A DNA stretch of 64,000 bases from Buxus sempervirens (taxonomy: Eukaryota > Streptophyta > Magnoliopsida > Buxales > Buxaceae). Shown piece after piece: positions 20,490 through 29,883 of the stretch. The DNA is taken from the NCBI GenBank assembly GCA_947561395.2, contig OX387186.1:8173888-8237887 (forward strand), given 5' to 3'. A program made the position numbers and the translations under genes. How positions within the stretch are numbered: position 1 is the first letter of the stretch; every line of letters begins with the position of its first letter. Below the pieces are notes generated by a model that saw nothing but the letters and a program-made list of their open reading frames with translations, searched no databases and was not told the origin of the DNA.

Positions 20490-22235
20490 CTAGCAAGAAT
20501 TAGAAATATGATCATACAGGATAGTATAGTTTGTGCTGCTCACATTCCTGAAGTAGCAGTCTTTGCTATCAAAATAGCCGTACAATTGTTGGGTGCTCCC
20601 AGATCCCCCTCTTACTAAATTCTCCTTAACTAGCATATAACCCTCTCCATTCTGCTTGGTTTTCAATAAGCTAACTGAGGAACCAAATGTGGAACTGGAA
20701 AAATTCTTCTCATTGTTGAGTTCCAGTGAGACATTTGCAACCTCAGTATAACTGCCGTTTCCTTGATCAACAGTGTCTGTGTGCAAGTAAAATGGAAAAC
20801 TTTGAAATGATCTAATTGAGTAAGTAAAATTTGGAAGCATGGCATGAACACTCTGATTTGCATCTATAGTCTGATTCACAATCTGCAAACTTCCATTCTT
20901 TCCCAATTCCATTGAGTTCTTATAGCTGAATTCTTGGGTCGAATAGGTTGTGATCTTTCCATGGGAGGACTTCACCCATCCAGTTGAAGAAATGGACCTA
21001 CTTGCAGTAGTCAAGAATGTTCCATTTAATCCTTCGAAATTTGATATTGAAGAGATGTGAGGTGGCATGATCTTGTGTTCAATCAGCTCTCCCTCAGTTT
21101 TCCTGCTTTTATTGTCCAACCAAACATGAAGATTTGCATCTATGTACCACACATTCAGAGCATTCATAACAGTAAACCCAAACTCATGATGCTTTCCATC
21201 TAAAATCTTCCCTAAAAATGGAGTAATTTCAATATCATAAGAGGGAAGATCAAATGACCCAATTCCTGTAATGGGTCTCCAAAGGAGAGGATTGTACCCT
21301 CCAGTGTAAATCACAGTAAAAGGCCACACTGCACCAACTACCTCACCATCAAGACTAACCAAAACCTCCCTAAAAGGTCCATTTCCAGGCAAATCTGTTA
21401 AGTCATTCGCAGCAATGTACTCATCAGGAGGATTCCCATACCAGAACTCATCCCTCTCGTGGAACGAAAGAGAGACCTCAAGCACAGCCCTATAGGAATT
21501 TTGAGGAATCTTGAACTCTTTCAACGGAACATCCGTCGAATTCTGGATCAAAAACCACAACCCACCGTTCAATGGGAGATTCCGCGAAATTGGTATGATC
21601 AAATCGGCTGGGGAATCAAACCCAGAAACCAAATTTTGGCCATCGTGATTAGAGTGCTCTTGAGGTGGTTCAGCAGGATAAAAATGAAATGAAACATTAA
21701 CATGATAGACCCCAGTGTAGGTTTCATCAATAAGATTGCCCAGAAAAACAGCTAGTGTTTGGTTGTTCTTAAGCACAGAAGAATACCTTGTAATGTCCTT
21801 CTCAATTGTCCAAATGGTGCCTGTAGCTCTTGGCTCTGCTGTGCAGCTTCGAAGAAGCTCAACCCCACCCAACCAAACACCGAAAATCCGATCAAATTGC
21901 CTTCCTTTCGAGGTTGCCTTCCATTCAAGGATGATTTTTGAAAAGTTCTGAGATGGGCAGTTCGTGGGGGGCTGGTACTGAGCAAGAACAGGCGGCTTCC
22001 CATACGTGAAGCCGAAATCATGTTGAAGGATCAAGTAAGAACAAGGGGTTGTTTTGGGGCGTTTGATGGGGTTTGTCACTTCGAAGTAAGTGGTGATAGG
22101 CGTGTCGTCTTCAGATGTAGCCTGCGGGTGAAGTGTTGAATTCAAAAGTCTCCTTCTGTGGAGATACGCATTGGACGTGGTGGGGTTGTGAAGAAGGAAA
22201 AGAAAGAATAGCAAAGCTAGAATAGAAGAAGCCAT
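20490..22235 (-). CDS. PNGase A-like peptide N-glycan amidase
   Basis: A 581-residue single-exon protein of the plant peptide-N4-(N-acetyl-beta-glucosaminyl)asparagine amidase A family. Characterised members remove N-linked glycans from glycopeptides in the secretory or extracellular space. Seen: a hydrophobic signal peptide at about 1-23 (ILALLFFLFLL); the family-typical N-terminal domain (TYFEVTNPIKRPKTTPCS; DFGFTYGKPPV; RIFGVWLGGVELLRSCTAEP); the central GPFREVLVSLDG and GGYNPLLWRPITG; and many N-X-S/T sites fitting secretion. Length is normal for the family and no break is seen. The start ATG is the first in frame and lies about 40 bp below a TATA-like box. Substrate is inferred from the family only. 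Confidence 0.92.
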   Translation of the reverse strand: MASSILALLFFLFLLHNPTTSNAYLHRRRLLNSTLHPQATSEDDTPITTYFEVTNPIKRPKTTPCSYLILQHDFGFTYGKPPVLAQYQPPTNCPSQNFSKIILEWKATSKGRQFDRIFGVWLGGVELLRSCTAEPRATGTIWTIEKDITRYSSVLKNNQTLAVFLGNLIDETYTGVYHVNVSFHFYPAEPPQEHSNHDGQNLVSGFDSPADLIIPISRNLPLNGGLWFLIQNSTDVPLKEFKIPQNSYRAVLEVSLSFHERDEFWYGNPPDEYIAANDLTDLPGNGPFREVLVSLDGEVVGAVWPFTVIYTGGYNPLLWRPITGIGSFDLPSYDIEITPFLGKILDGKHHEFGFTVMNALNVWYIDANLHVWLDNKSRKTEGELIEHKIMPPHISSISNFEGLNGTFLTTASRSISSTGWVKSSHGKITTYSTQEFSYKNSMELGKNGSLQIVNQTIDANQSVHAMLPNFTYSIRSFQSFPFYLHTDTVDQGNGSYTEVANVSLELNNEKNFSSSTFGSSVSLLKTKQNGEGYMLVKENLVRGGSGSTQQLYGYFDSKDCYFRNVSSTNYTILYDHISNSC

Positions 22236-22275
22236 GGCCCATGGGTGACCTACAGGTGTGTTGGTTGCCTTGTTA

Positions 22276-22283
22276 GTTTTATA
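22276..22283 (-). promoter_or_regulatory. TATA box candidate of the PNGase A-like gene
   Basis: The minus strand reads CTCTATAAAACTAAC about 41-48 bp upstream of the start codon. This implies a very short leader if used. It lies at the edge of the first of three upstream repeats. Confidence 0.5.
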
Positions 22284-22690
22284 GAGAGAGACCAGTTTCG
22301 GAGAAAACTAAGTTGCCTTTATTGGAAGCATTTGAAGATACTCGTTTGGATTGAGAAACCCATGCGGGATCAGTTAATCGCTTTCAATCAGAGGAGGATG
22401 AAACGAAAACAAATGAAGATTATTGGATTATGAGGCCTTTTTTACTGTGTTTCAGAGAGAGACAAGTGCCGGAGAAAACTAAAGTTGTCATTATTGAAAG
22501 CATTTGATGAAGACAGTCGTTTTGACTGAGAAACCCAGGTAGGATCAAAAGGACTCTTTCAATCAGAGGAGGATGAATCGAAAACAATTGATTATGCTTC
22601 TCACAGAGAGAGACATGTTCTGGAGGAAGCTAAGTTGCAATTATTAGAAGCATTTGAAGAAAGTCGTTAGAATGAGAAACCTATGGGCGA
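22281..22690. repeat. Three imperfect tandem repeats upstream of the PNGase A-like gene
   Basis: Units start near 22281, 22453 and 22602. Each opens with AGAGAGAGAC, then CGGAGAAAACTAA or a variant, GTTG, TTATTG(G)AAGCATTTGA, and a GAGAAACC(C/T)A segment; the first two also share TTTCAATCAGAGGAGGATGA. Unit lengths are about 171, 149 and 89 bp (last partial). They cover the likely promoter of the minus-strand gene. Confidence 0.8.
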
Positions 22691-23470
22691 TCCCAAGTAG
22701 CAAAAGTACGTAGAAAATGAAGAAGGGCACCGTTTTCAACTCAAAAAATAAGAACACTTCGAATCCAGAAGAAAAAGGAATAATATGGCAAGCAACTTCA
22801 ATAAAAAAAATTTTGAAAAAAATATTTATATGTTCTTCCTCCTTTCACGGTTGCTTGCCCATGTAATTGCCCATGTAACAAGCACTTACAGACTTACGGA
22901 TTCAACTGTTGATGATATTATCAAAAAAAAAAAACTAGGTAAAAATCTTCTAAAATTAGAACTTTTACTTATACTAAACAAAGAGTAAACTCTAGAACCA
23001 CGCCTTATACAAGTCAAATAAGTAGAGAAAACAAATATAATCCGAAAACAGTTCAAATAAGAATTGTCTCTTCACTAAATAATTAATTATATTACACTTA
23101 TATGGGTCCCCACTTGTACTACATCATGATCAATTACTCTGTCAATATGGGATTGTGAGCGATGCCCTATGGAAGGGAAAATTTAAAAGAAAAAGGATTA
23201 AAACACTATTATTTTTAATTTAAAATTCATGATAGTTTAATATAAATTTATTTAAATATCATAGAACTTGCTTCGGCAAATTACGAAAATGCCCTTATTT
23301 TTGTCAAATAGCTGCTAGCTCGTCATTGAATTTTGAAAAAAGATAATATCTTTTTTTATTTTAATTATAACTGGTTTCTGATGTAATAAGTAGCTATTAA
23401 CTACGGACGAGCACCTTTGTGGGCTTGCTCTCTATTGCCAGGGGATTGAAATCTTCAAAGGAAAGAATCG
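22691..23470. other. No gene recognised
   Basis: AT-rich noncoding DNA. No domain or repeat was assigned. Confidence 0.4.
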
Positions 23471-23693
23471 TAGCCAACCTATGTTGGCCCAACTAGTGTC
23501 GACATAGGTTAGTTGGGCCAACATAGGTTAGTTGGGCCAACATAGGTTGGCACATTAAAAAATTAATGTGCCAGTACATTATGACAACCTAAAATTGACG
23601 GTAGTTTAATGTGCCAGTACATTATGACAACCTAAAATTGACGGTAGTTTAATGTGCCAGTACATTATGACAACCTAAAATTGACGGTTGTTC
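23471..23693. repeat. Composite array: inverted repeat, 19-bp and 43-bp tandem repeats
   Basis: CCTATGTTGGCCCAACT (23478) is inverted against AGTTGGGCCAACATAGG downstream. CATAGGTTAGTTGGGCCAA repeats with 19-bp period from 23503. A palindrome CACATTAA/TTAATGTG sits at 23551-23570. Then three near-identical 43-bp units (AATGTGCCAGTACATTATGA...) run from 23565, 23608 and 23651. Confidence 0.85.
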
Positions 23694-23780
23694 CCTCTAT
23701 CTCTTACTATGCATTTATGCAATGGGCAATAAAGAATTTTAATCCTTGCTCAAGCTTATTTTTCAATCTTTATTTTAACT

Positions 23781-23890
23781 TCAAAGGGTTGGCTTGGTAG
23801 TTAAGGCCTGCACCTGGGTGTGTTTCAAAGGTTTGGCTTGGTAGTTAAGGCCTGCACCTGGGGTGTGTTTCGTACAAGATTCAAACCTCT
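23781..23890 (+). repeat. SINE-like tRNA-derived fragment with doubled head
   Basis: TTGGCTTGGTAGTTAAGGCC, resembling a Pol III A box region, occurs twice in tandem about 44-46 bp apart. The second copy is followed by AAGATTCAAACCTC, which resembles a B box. Plant tRNA-derived SINEs share this layout. It is truncated or rearranged. Confidence 0.45.
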
Positions 23891-23938
23891 TCTAATTTAT
23901 CTATCAAGAAAAATCACACAAGTTTCTCGCTGACCAAG

Positions 23939-24187
23939 GTTGCTGAGTTATTTATACCAGACACAAAAGAGTGGAATATTCCCCTTCTTCAACAATTCTG
24001 TAATGAAGATATCATCAATAGAATTCTGGTCACACCTATTGCTGTGCATAGCTCAATGGACAGCAAATTTTGGAGTCTCACAAATTTGGGGAAGTTCTGT
24101 GTGTCTTCAGCCTACCAATTAATGATCAGCTCTCACCTTCCACAACACCTGGGTTTATGGAAAAAGTTGTGGCAACTCAAGTCTTAA
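23939..24187 (+). pseudogene. LINE ORF2 C-terminal fragment
   Basis: An open stretch of 82 codons reads VAELFIPDTKEWNIPLLQQF ... KFWSLTNLGKFCVSSAYQLM ... LGLWKKLWQLKS and then stops. This matches the region after the RT domain in plant L1-type LINEs (zf-RVT-like domain; W-x-x-x-x-x-G-x-F-x-V-x-S-A-Y). RT and endonuclease parts are absent, so it is a truncated relic. Confidence 0.75.
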
Positions 24188-25153
24188 AGTTTGACTTGAT
24201 CCAATAATGCCTTTAATGGAAATGTGGCTTCTGCATGTCTACAGAATTTTTCTTTATCTTGTGACCGTGTATTTGAAAATTCTTCCATGTACACCAGTTG
24301 TAACATGAAAATAATCAATAAATGTCAATTTCATACAATATTACTTGTTGCAGCAAGCAACTACATCTAAAATCATTCTTTTTTGGTACATCATTCTCAG
24401 GCCATTGCTTGCCGGCACACAGCCGGATTTGGGGTAGTTGGGGAAGGGGAACACAAACACCCACTACTTACCTCCGACGGGGAGTGCGACAGACTCATGT
24501 GGGCTGCACTGTGTGGCAACTCAAATGTCTTGATGCGGTAGATTGAGCTGGAGGTAGGCTCGAGCAGTACTCCCTTTATTTGTGATGAAGGCAGGAGCAG
24601 AACCCTGGTCACGGCTATGACAAGCCTGTGACCTTATCTCTAATTCTATTCATGTAGTATAAACAAATATGAGCTAAGCCTTTCATGTTTCTCACGATAT
24701 GAGATCAGTAATCAGTAACCTGTTTTTCATTCATCAACTATTCGCTTCAAGGGGTTGATGAATTTTTTATTTTTTATTTTTATAAAATTTTCATTAGATC
24801 AACTGAATCCACGTACAAAAGGTTGTCATCTCGCATCATCTAGAAGAGGAATATTAAAAAAGGGCGAAAGACATTTTAGCCAAGTACATGCATAATTATC
24901 TGTTAAGAATGTATGGGAGAAGGAAATAGAATGAAAAGTTGTACACAACCTCCTGATCTCAGTGACCGTGATATGTTAGCTAATATATAGCAGCCATTTA
25001 CTGCTACTATTCATGCAGCGACCCTGATATGTAACAAAAGATCAAAATGCTTTTAAGCCGCAGTAAAAAGTGTTGAAGATTTATATAACAGAAGATCAAA
25101 ATGCTTCGTTTAAAATGGAAAGCACCAAAAGAAGGAAAAAAAAAATCTAAAGA
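24188..25153. other. No gene recognised
   Basis: Possibly more degraded LINE just after the fragment above. A local repeat of AGAAGATCAAAATGCTT occurs near 25037 and 25090. Otherwise nothing is recognisable. Confidence 0.35.
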
Positions 25154-25402
25154 GTTCTTTAAAAGATACTAATAAAAATTAAAATAACTAAAGGGTTCTT
25201 TAGCAATTTTAGTCATCCATGGACCAAGCTTGTGCTCTTTAAAAAAAGATGCTAATAAAAAATAAAATAACTAAAGGGCTCTTTAGCAATTTTAGTCATC
25301 CATGGACCAAGCTTGTGCTCTTTAAAAAAAGATGCTAATAAAAAATAAAATAACTAAAGGGCTCTTTAGCAATTTTAGTCATCCATGGACCAAGCTTGTA
25401 CT
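25154..25402. repeat. Three tandem copies of an 83-bp unit
   Basis: The unit contains AATAAAATAACTAAAGGG, CTCTTTAGCAATTTTAGTC and ATCCATGGACCAAGCTTG. The last motif starts at 25217, 25300 and 25383. Copies 2 and 3 are almost identical; copy 1 has slight differences. Confidence 0.9.
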
Positions 25403-25501
25403 GATTAGAGAATCTGATTCATCTTTCCACTCTGTCTAAAGCCCATCTTAGATGGTACGACTTTGGAAGTCATGTGCCTCAAGTTCCTTCCTTTTTTTTT
25501 T

Positions 25502-25982
25502 AGGAAAATTACTGTATACACTATCTTTTAAAACGTTATTCCAAAATACACTACCTATATAACTAATTGCCAAGTTTGAACTTATTTTATAAATAAAATG
25601 ACAGAATGCCCTACTGTATATATCAGAAGACAAAAAATACCCATTTTACCCCCGGTTTACAACTCACAAACCGATCTAAACAATAAAACTGTTGAACCTT
25701 ACTCCTTTATTTTGGTTGTTCCCAACAAAAAAAAAATTCAATCAAAACCTTTCGTCTACCTTCTTCTATGGCTAAAAGATTAACAAAACATAGAAAAGCA
25801 CATTTGGCGAAGGTGATTGGCTGTAAACCGGGGGTAAAATGGGCATTTTTTTGTCTCTTGGCACATGCATGAGGGCATTCTGTCATTTTGTCTATAAAAC
25901 CAATGTAAACTTGGCAATTAGTTGTGAAGGTAGTGCATTTTGGAATAAAGTTTTAAAAGACAGGGTGTACAGTAATTTTCTC
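25502..25982. mobile_element. Foldback element with about 185-bp TIRs
   Basis: The left arm (about 25502-25690) and right arm (about 25800-25982) are close reverse complements, for example GAAAATTACTGTA/TACAGTAATTTTC and CCCATTTTACCCCCGGTTTA/TAAACCGGGGGTAAAATGGG. Runs of ten T flank both sides, which could be a 9-10 bp target duplication. Long arms and that duplication length fit a Mutator-like MITE. The short centre has no coding capacity. Confidence 0.82.
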
Positions 25983-25992
25983 TTTTTTTTTT

Positions 25993-26422
25993 GGGAAAAT
26001 TAATTTTTAGTGGTATTTTATTAAATATTTAAGATTTAGTCAGTAAAATTTTGAATTTTAACTTTTACTATACCTTTATCAAAATAATTAATTTTTAGTA
26101 ACATTTCAATGTTACGAATAAATTCTTCCAAAAATACCCTTGTACAACTTACTTCTGGGACTTGTACAAGCAATAAATTAACTCTAACAAGTCAATAAAT
26201 TTAGTTGTACAAATCAATAAAATGACTTGTACCTTGAATGAGTGACTTGTACAAGTCATTTGGATGAGTGATGTAAGGGCATTTTTGGAATAGTTGATTT
26301 GTAATAGTGAAATGACATTAAAAATTAATTATTTTGATAAAGATGTAGTAAAAGTTAAAATTCAAAACTTTGCTGACTAAATCTTAAATATGTTGATAAA
26401 ATACCACTAAAAATTAATTTTC
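25993..26422. mobile_element. Foldback element, AATTAATTTTTAGTG family, copy 2
   Basis: The left arm GGGAAAATTAATTTTTAGTG and right arm CACTAAAAATTAATTTTC are inverted over at least 100 bp, including AAGATTTAGTCAG/CTGACTAAATCTTA. The centre repeats GACTTGTAC and GTACAAGTC motifs. It begins 10 bp after the previous element, separated only by a T run. Confidence 0.82.
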
Positions 26423-26813
26423 ACTTTTTTAAATTGGTAATGAAAAATCATTAATTAAGGAACTTTTAGAAGCCTCAAGTTCCCCATTATTTAATCAACA
26501 CTTGTGTTTTGTTCTAAGATTAATATTTCGTTTCATGTGCCCTAAGTTTAATAAATTAATGCAATCTTCAAACCCATTTAGTATATTTGAGAAAGTGACA
26601 GCTGACCCTCTTATATAATACATAGCTTTCACATTTGCATGGTTTTGTCCGAAAGCCATACAAGACAACCCAAATCTTGTTTTGTTCCTAATTATAAATG
26701 ATAACATTTTTTAGCAAAGTAGGTCCAATATAAAGGAAACCAGAAAAGCCGCCGCCATGGGACCTCCATGCTGGAACCTTACTGATCAATTCCCAAACTT
26801 TACGTGGGAGAGC
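26423..26813. other. No gene recognised
   Basis: Noncoding DNA with no recognised motif. Confidence 0.35.
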
Positions 26814-26853
26814 GTTTCATCTCCTATCACTCGGTGGTACGATCCGTGATACA
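26814..26853 (+). repeat. Left arm of a 2.1-kb-spaced inverted repeat
   Basis: TTTCATCTCCTATCACTCGG and the following GTGGTACGATCCGTGAT are inverted, with few mismatches, against 28901-28940 (ATCACGGATTGTACCACC...). The two arms bracket the 1.6-kb MITE and a further repeat. Confidence 0.7.
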
Positions 26854-26869
26854 CTAAGAGATAGCTTTA

Positions 26870-27230
26870 TTGTTAACTAAGGTTTTAAGTTCACCGAACG
26901 GCATTTCGGTGGCACACCGCCGAAACATAGGAAAATTTTAAATGGGCAAAAAAAAGGAAAAAATTAGGTTTTTTTGGATTTTGGCGAAATTTCGTTGGCA
27001 CGCCGCTCGGTTCGCTAAAATTTTTTTAAAAAACTTGCATTTTTTTTCTCTGTTTTGCCCATTTCGTCCGTTTCGCTCAGCACACCATCCCGTTTCGCAG
27101 CAAAATCGTCGAAATTTCGTCAACGATGCAACTTGACAATTTCCCCCAGCGAAATGCATTGCTGGGGGCACAAAAACCGAAACTGTAAACTTTGTTGTTA
27201 ACTGCTCGTCCACACCTGTACAAGCTTTAT
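26870..27230. repeat. Degenerate repeat rich in CGAAAT/ATTTCG motifs
   Basis: Contains CGGCATTTCGGTGGCACACC, repeated TTTCG/CGAAA motifs and an inverted pair CCCCCAGC/GCTGGGGG at about 27144-27169. The internal GAAATTTCGT occurs twice. It looks like a dispersed repeat of unknown class; no coding motif is seen. Confidence 0.35.
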
Positions 27231-27317
27231 TGTTTTATTTTCTATCATGTCAGACGAAATCATTATCATTAATTCCTTTATTTTGAAATCTGAAAACCAA
27301 AAGCATTCTTTCTCTTA

Positions 27318-28896
27318 GGTGGCGTTTGGTGGGCATTATAGAATCTGGATTAGGATTCTAATCCCAGATTCTATAACCCAGGTTATATTTCCTCGATTTT
27401 AGAAAACCAAAATCCTATTTGGATGAGTTGGATTGTGAACTCAGATTTTTAAATCAGAATTTGGAATCTTGTTTGGTTGCCACCGATTATTGATATTAAA
27501 TTTGTAGTTTTTTTTATTAAAAATTACATAAAAATAATATAATATGTATAGAAAAATTAAAGTCATATTTACATATATATTATTACGTGACATGTATATT
27601 TTTATATAATATATAAATTTGTATATAACATAATAATAATAATATAATAATATGATAATAATAATATTATTTATATTATGTACTACAATAACACTACTAT
27701 TATTTTAATAATATTATAATAATATATATTATATTATAATATTATATATTATATGATATTATAAATATTATATAATAGTTATAATAGTATTATAATTTAG
27801 AATATAATAAAATATTATGTATATTATAATATAAACTATATTATAATTTATTTTATAACTTATTATAATATATAATTTTATAATAATATAATTTATGTTT
27901 ATTATAACTCAAACTTTATGTATATTATATATAATATTATAATAAATTTATTGTAACAAATTTAATAAAATATAATATATTATAATATTAAATTTGAATA
28001 TTATTATATTAAATATTAAATATATATGTATATAATATGTTTATTGTAACAATATAATATTATTAATATTAATATATCAATTTGTTTAAATTATATAATA
28101 TATTAATATGTTTCAGATTATTATATAATAATATAATATTATTATAATAATACTATAGTATAATTAATGTTTATTATAAAATAAATTCTAATATATGTTA
28201 TATTATAATTTATAAAATATTATTATATTAAATATAATATATTGATTATAATATTAAATTTATTACAATATATTATAATATATTAAATTTATTATGATAT
28301 TATGTTTATAATATCATAATAAATTTATTATATTATAATATTATAATATTTTATGATATAATAATATGTTTATTATAATAATATAATATTATTATAATGT
28401 AATATAAGTTATATTATAATATGTTGTTATTAAAATAATATATTATAATAATTATTATTATTTATAATGTACATTATATTGAAATTTATAATTTATTATA
28501 TATTATTATATATAATATAATAATGTATAATATTATTATAATAATGATATTTTATTAATAATATTTATATTACATGTAATATAATTTAATATTATATTAT
28601 CAATTATATATCATATAACAGAATATATTATATTATAATACTTATAATGTTATTATTTATTATAATATGTTTTATATAATATGTCATACATAATCTCTAG
28701 AATCACAAGTTTTAGAAATATAAGCACCAATGTCCATAATCCCTATAATCACCAAAAAAGGAGATACTGATTATGGGCTTGATTATACAACTGGATAGTA
28801 GAATCCGGCCTTAAAATCCCAACCAAACACACCTTTTGGATTATGGAATCAGATTCTACTAGAATCCAGATTCTATAATGCCCACCAAACGCCCCC
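27318..28896. mobile_element. 1.6-kb TIR element with TTA target duplication and A/T core
   Basis: The left end GGTGGCGTTTGGTGGGCATT and right end AATGCCCACCAAACGCCCCC extend as inverted repeats through TATAGAATCTGGATT/AATCCAGATTCTATA, about 34 bp in all. TTA flanks both sides (27315-27317 and 28897-28899). Terminal sequence and TTA duplication fit PIF/Harbinger-type non-autonomous elements. About 27520-28690 is almost entirely A and T, built of shuffled TATAATATT-like words, with no ORF. Confidence 0.88.
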
Positions 28897-28900
28897 TTAA

Positions 28901-28940
28901 TATATCACGGATTGTACCACCAAGTGGTAGGAGACGAAAT
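28901..28940 (-). repeat. Right arm of the 2.1-kb-spaced inverted repeat
   Basis: ATCACGGATTGTACCACC and AAGTGGTAGGAGACGAAA are the reverse-complement counterpart of 26814-26853. It starts 4-5 bp outside the MITE's right end. Confidence 0.7.
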
Positions 28941-29883
28941 CCTGTCCTTACGTGGCCATCCTTTATTCTACTCACTTTTCCTGACTTATCCTTGTGTCAA
29001 CTATAAATATTCTCTCCCTCTCTCTCTCATGTGAACTCTACTCAAAACTTCAAGTGGGAATTTATATTGATCAAATGGGAATTTATCAAATGGCTCTCTC
29101 TCTCTTGATCACATATAAACATATCTCCTAGATCTATCTTGATGCATTGAACCCCTTAAAGGGATCATTGGGATGATCTAGACCATTAGATTGTTATTTT
29201 AATTTTTAACCCCATTTTTGATGAAAAAGTAGTTTGCACCATCATACTTGATGAACGGCAAATATTGGTCGATACAAATAGCTAATGCTACAAGGATTAA
29301 CACCTTATAATATCCTATGGGGAATTTAAAATACCATCATTATCTTAATGATGAGGTTAAATCTTTCTCCCTCAACTTGAAGGGCCCAAAAAGGGTACAT
29401 GACAATGAGAGGGCAATCACTCAACATATTATTAATTCCTTTCCCAAAAAGGGTACATAAATAATAAGTGTTTCAGGTGAAAGTTTGGTACTTGTGAAGG
29501 GTATTTTAGTCAATTTAAGCATGTTCTACTCCTTGCCTCATTTGCAAATTAAAGCCAGTTGGTTGGAAGGCATGACAGATGTTCTGCTTCAAAGCCTTCA
29601 AAAACCTTTCTTTATAAATCCCAATAAATGTCCTCACGTGATAATCAGAAAGCAGGGAATAAAAGCAAAGAAAAAGGTTAATTAATTTTCATTTCTTGAG
29701 AACTGGCGAAGTGAGAAGATTGAAATAATTAACAAAATTAACCGATTTTCCATTAACGTGGAGTGGCATAAGACGCGGAGAGGAAGAAAGCCAAAGCGTA
29801 CGAAGGGGTTTATCCCTCACTTCACTTGGCTCCTTCTTGCTTTTCTATTAGTGTTATTTTAAAACCTCTCCTTTCAGTAGTTT
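28941..29883. other. No gene recognised; upstream of the DUF688 gene
   Basis: Holds a CT-rich tract near 29010-29030 and another at 29095-29105. No domain is present in the short ORFs. The final part is the probable promoter of the next gene. Confidence 0.4.

Noticed and set aside
23503-25402. Short tandem arrays as a CRISPR-like array
   Set aside because: The units are contiguous without unique spacers, and the context is plant nuclear DNA.
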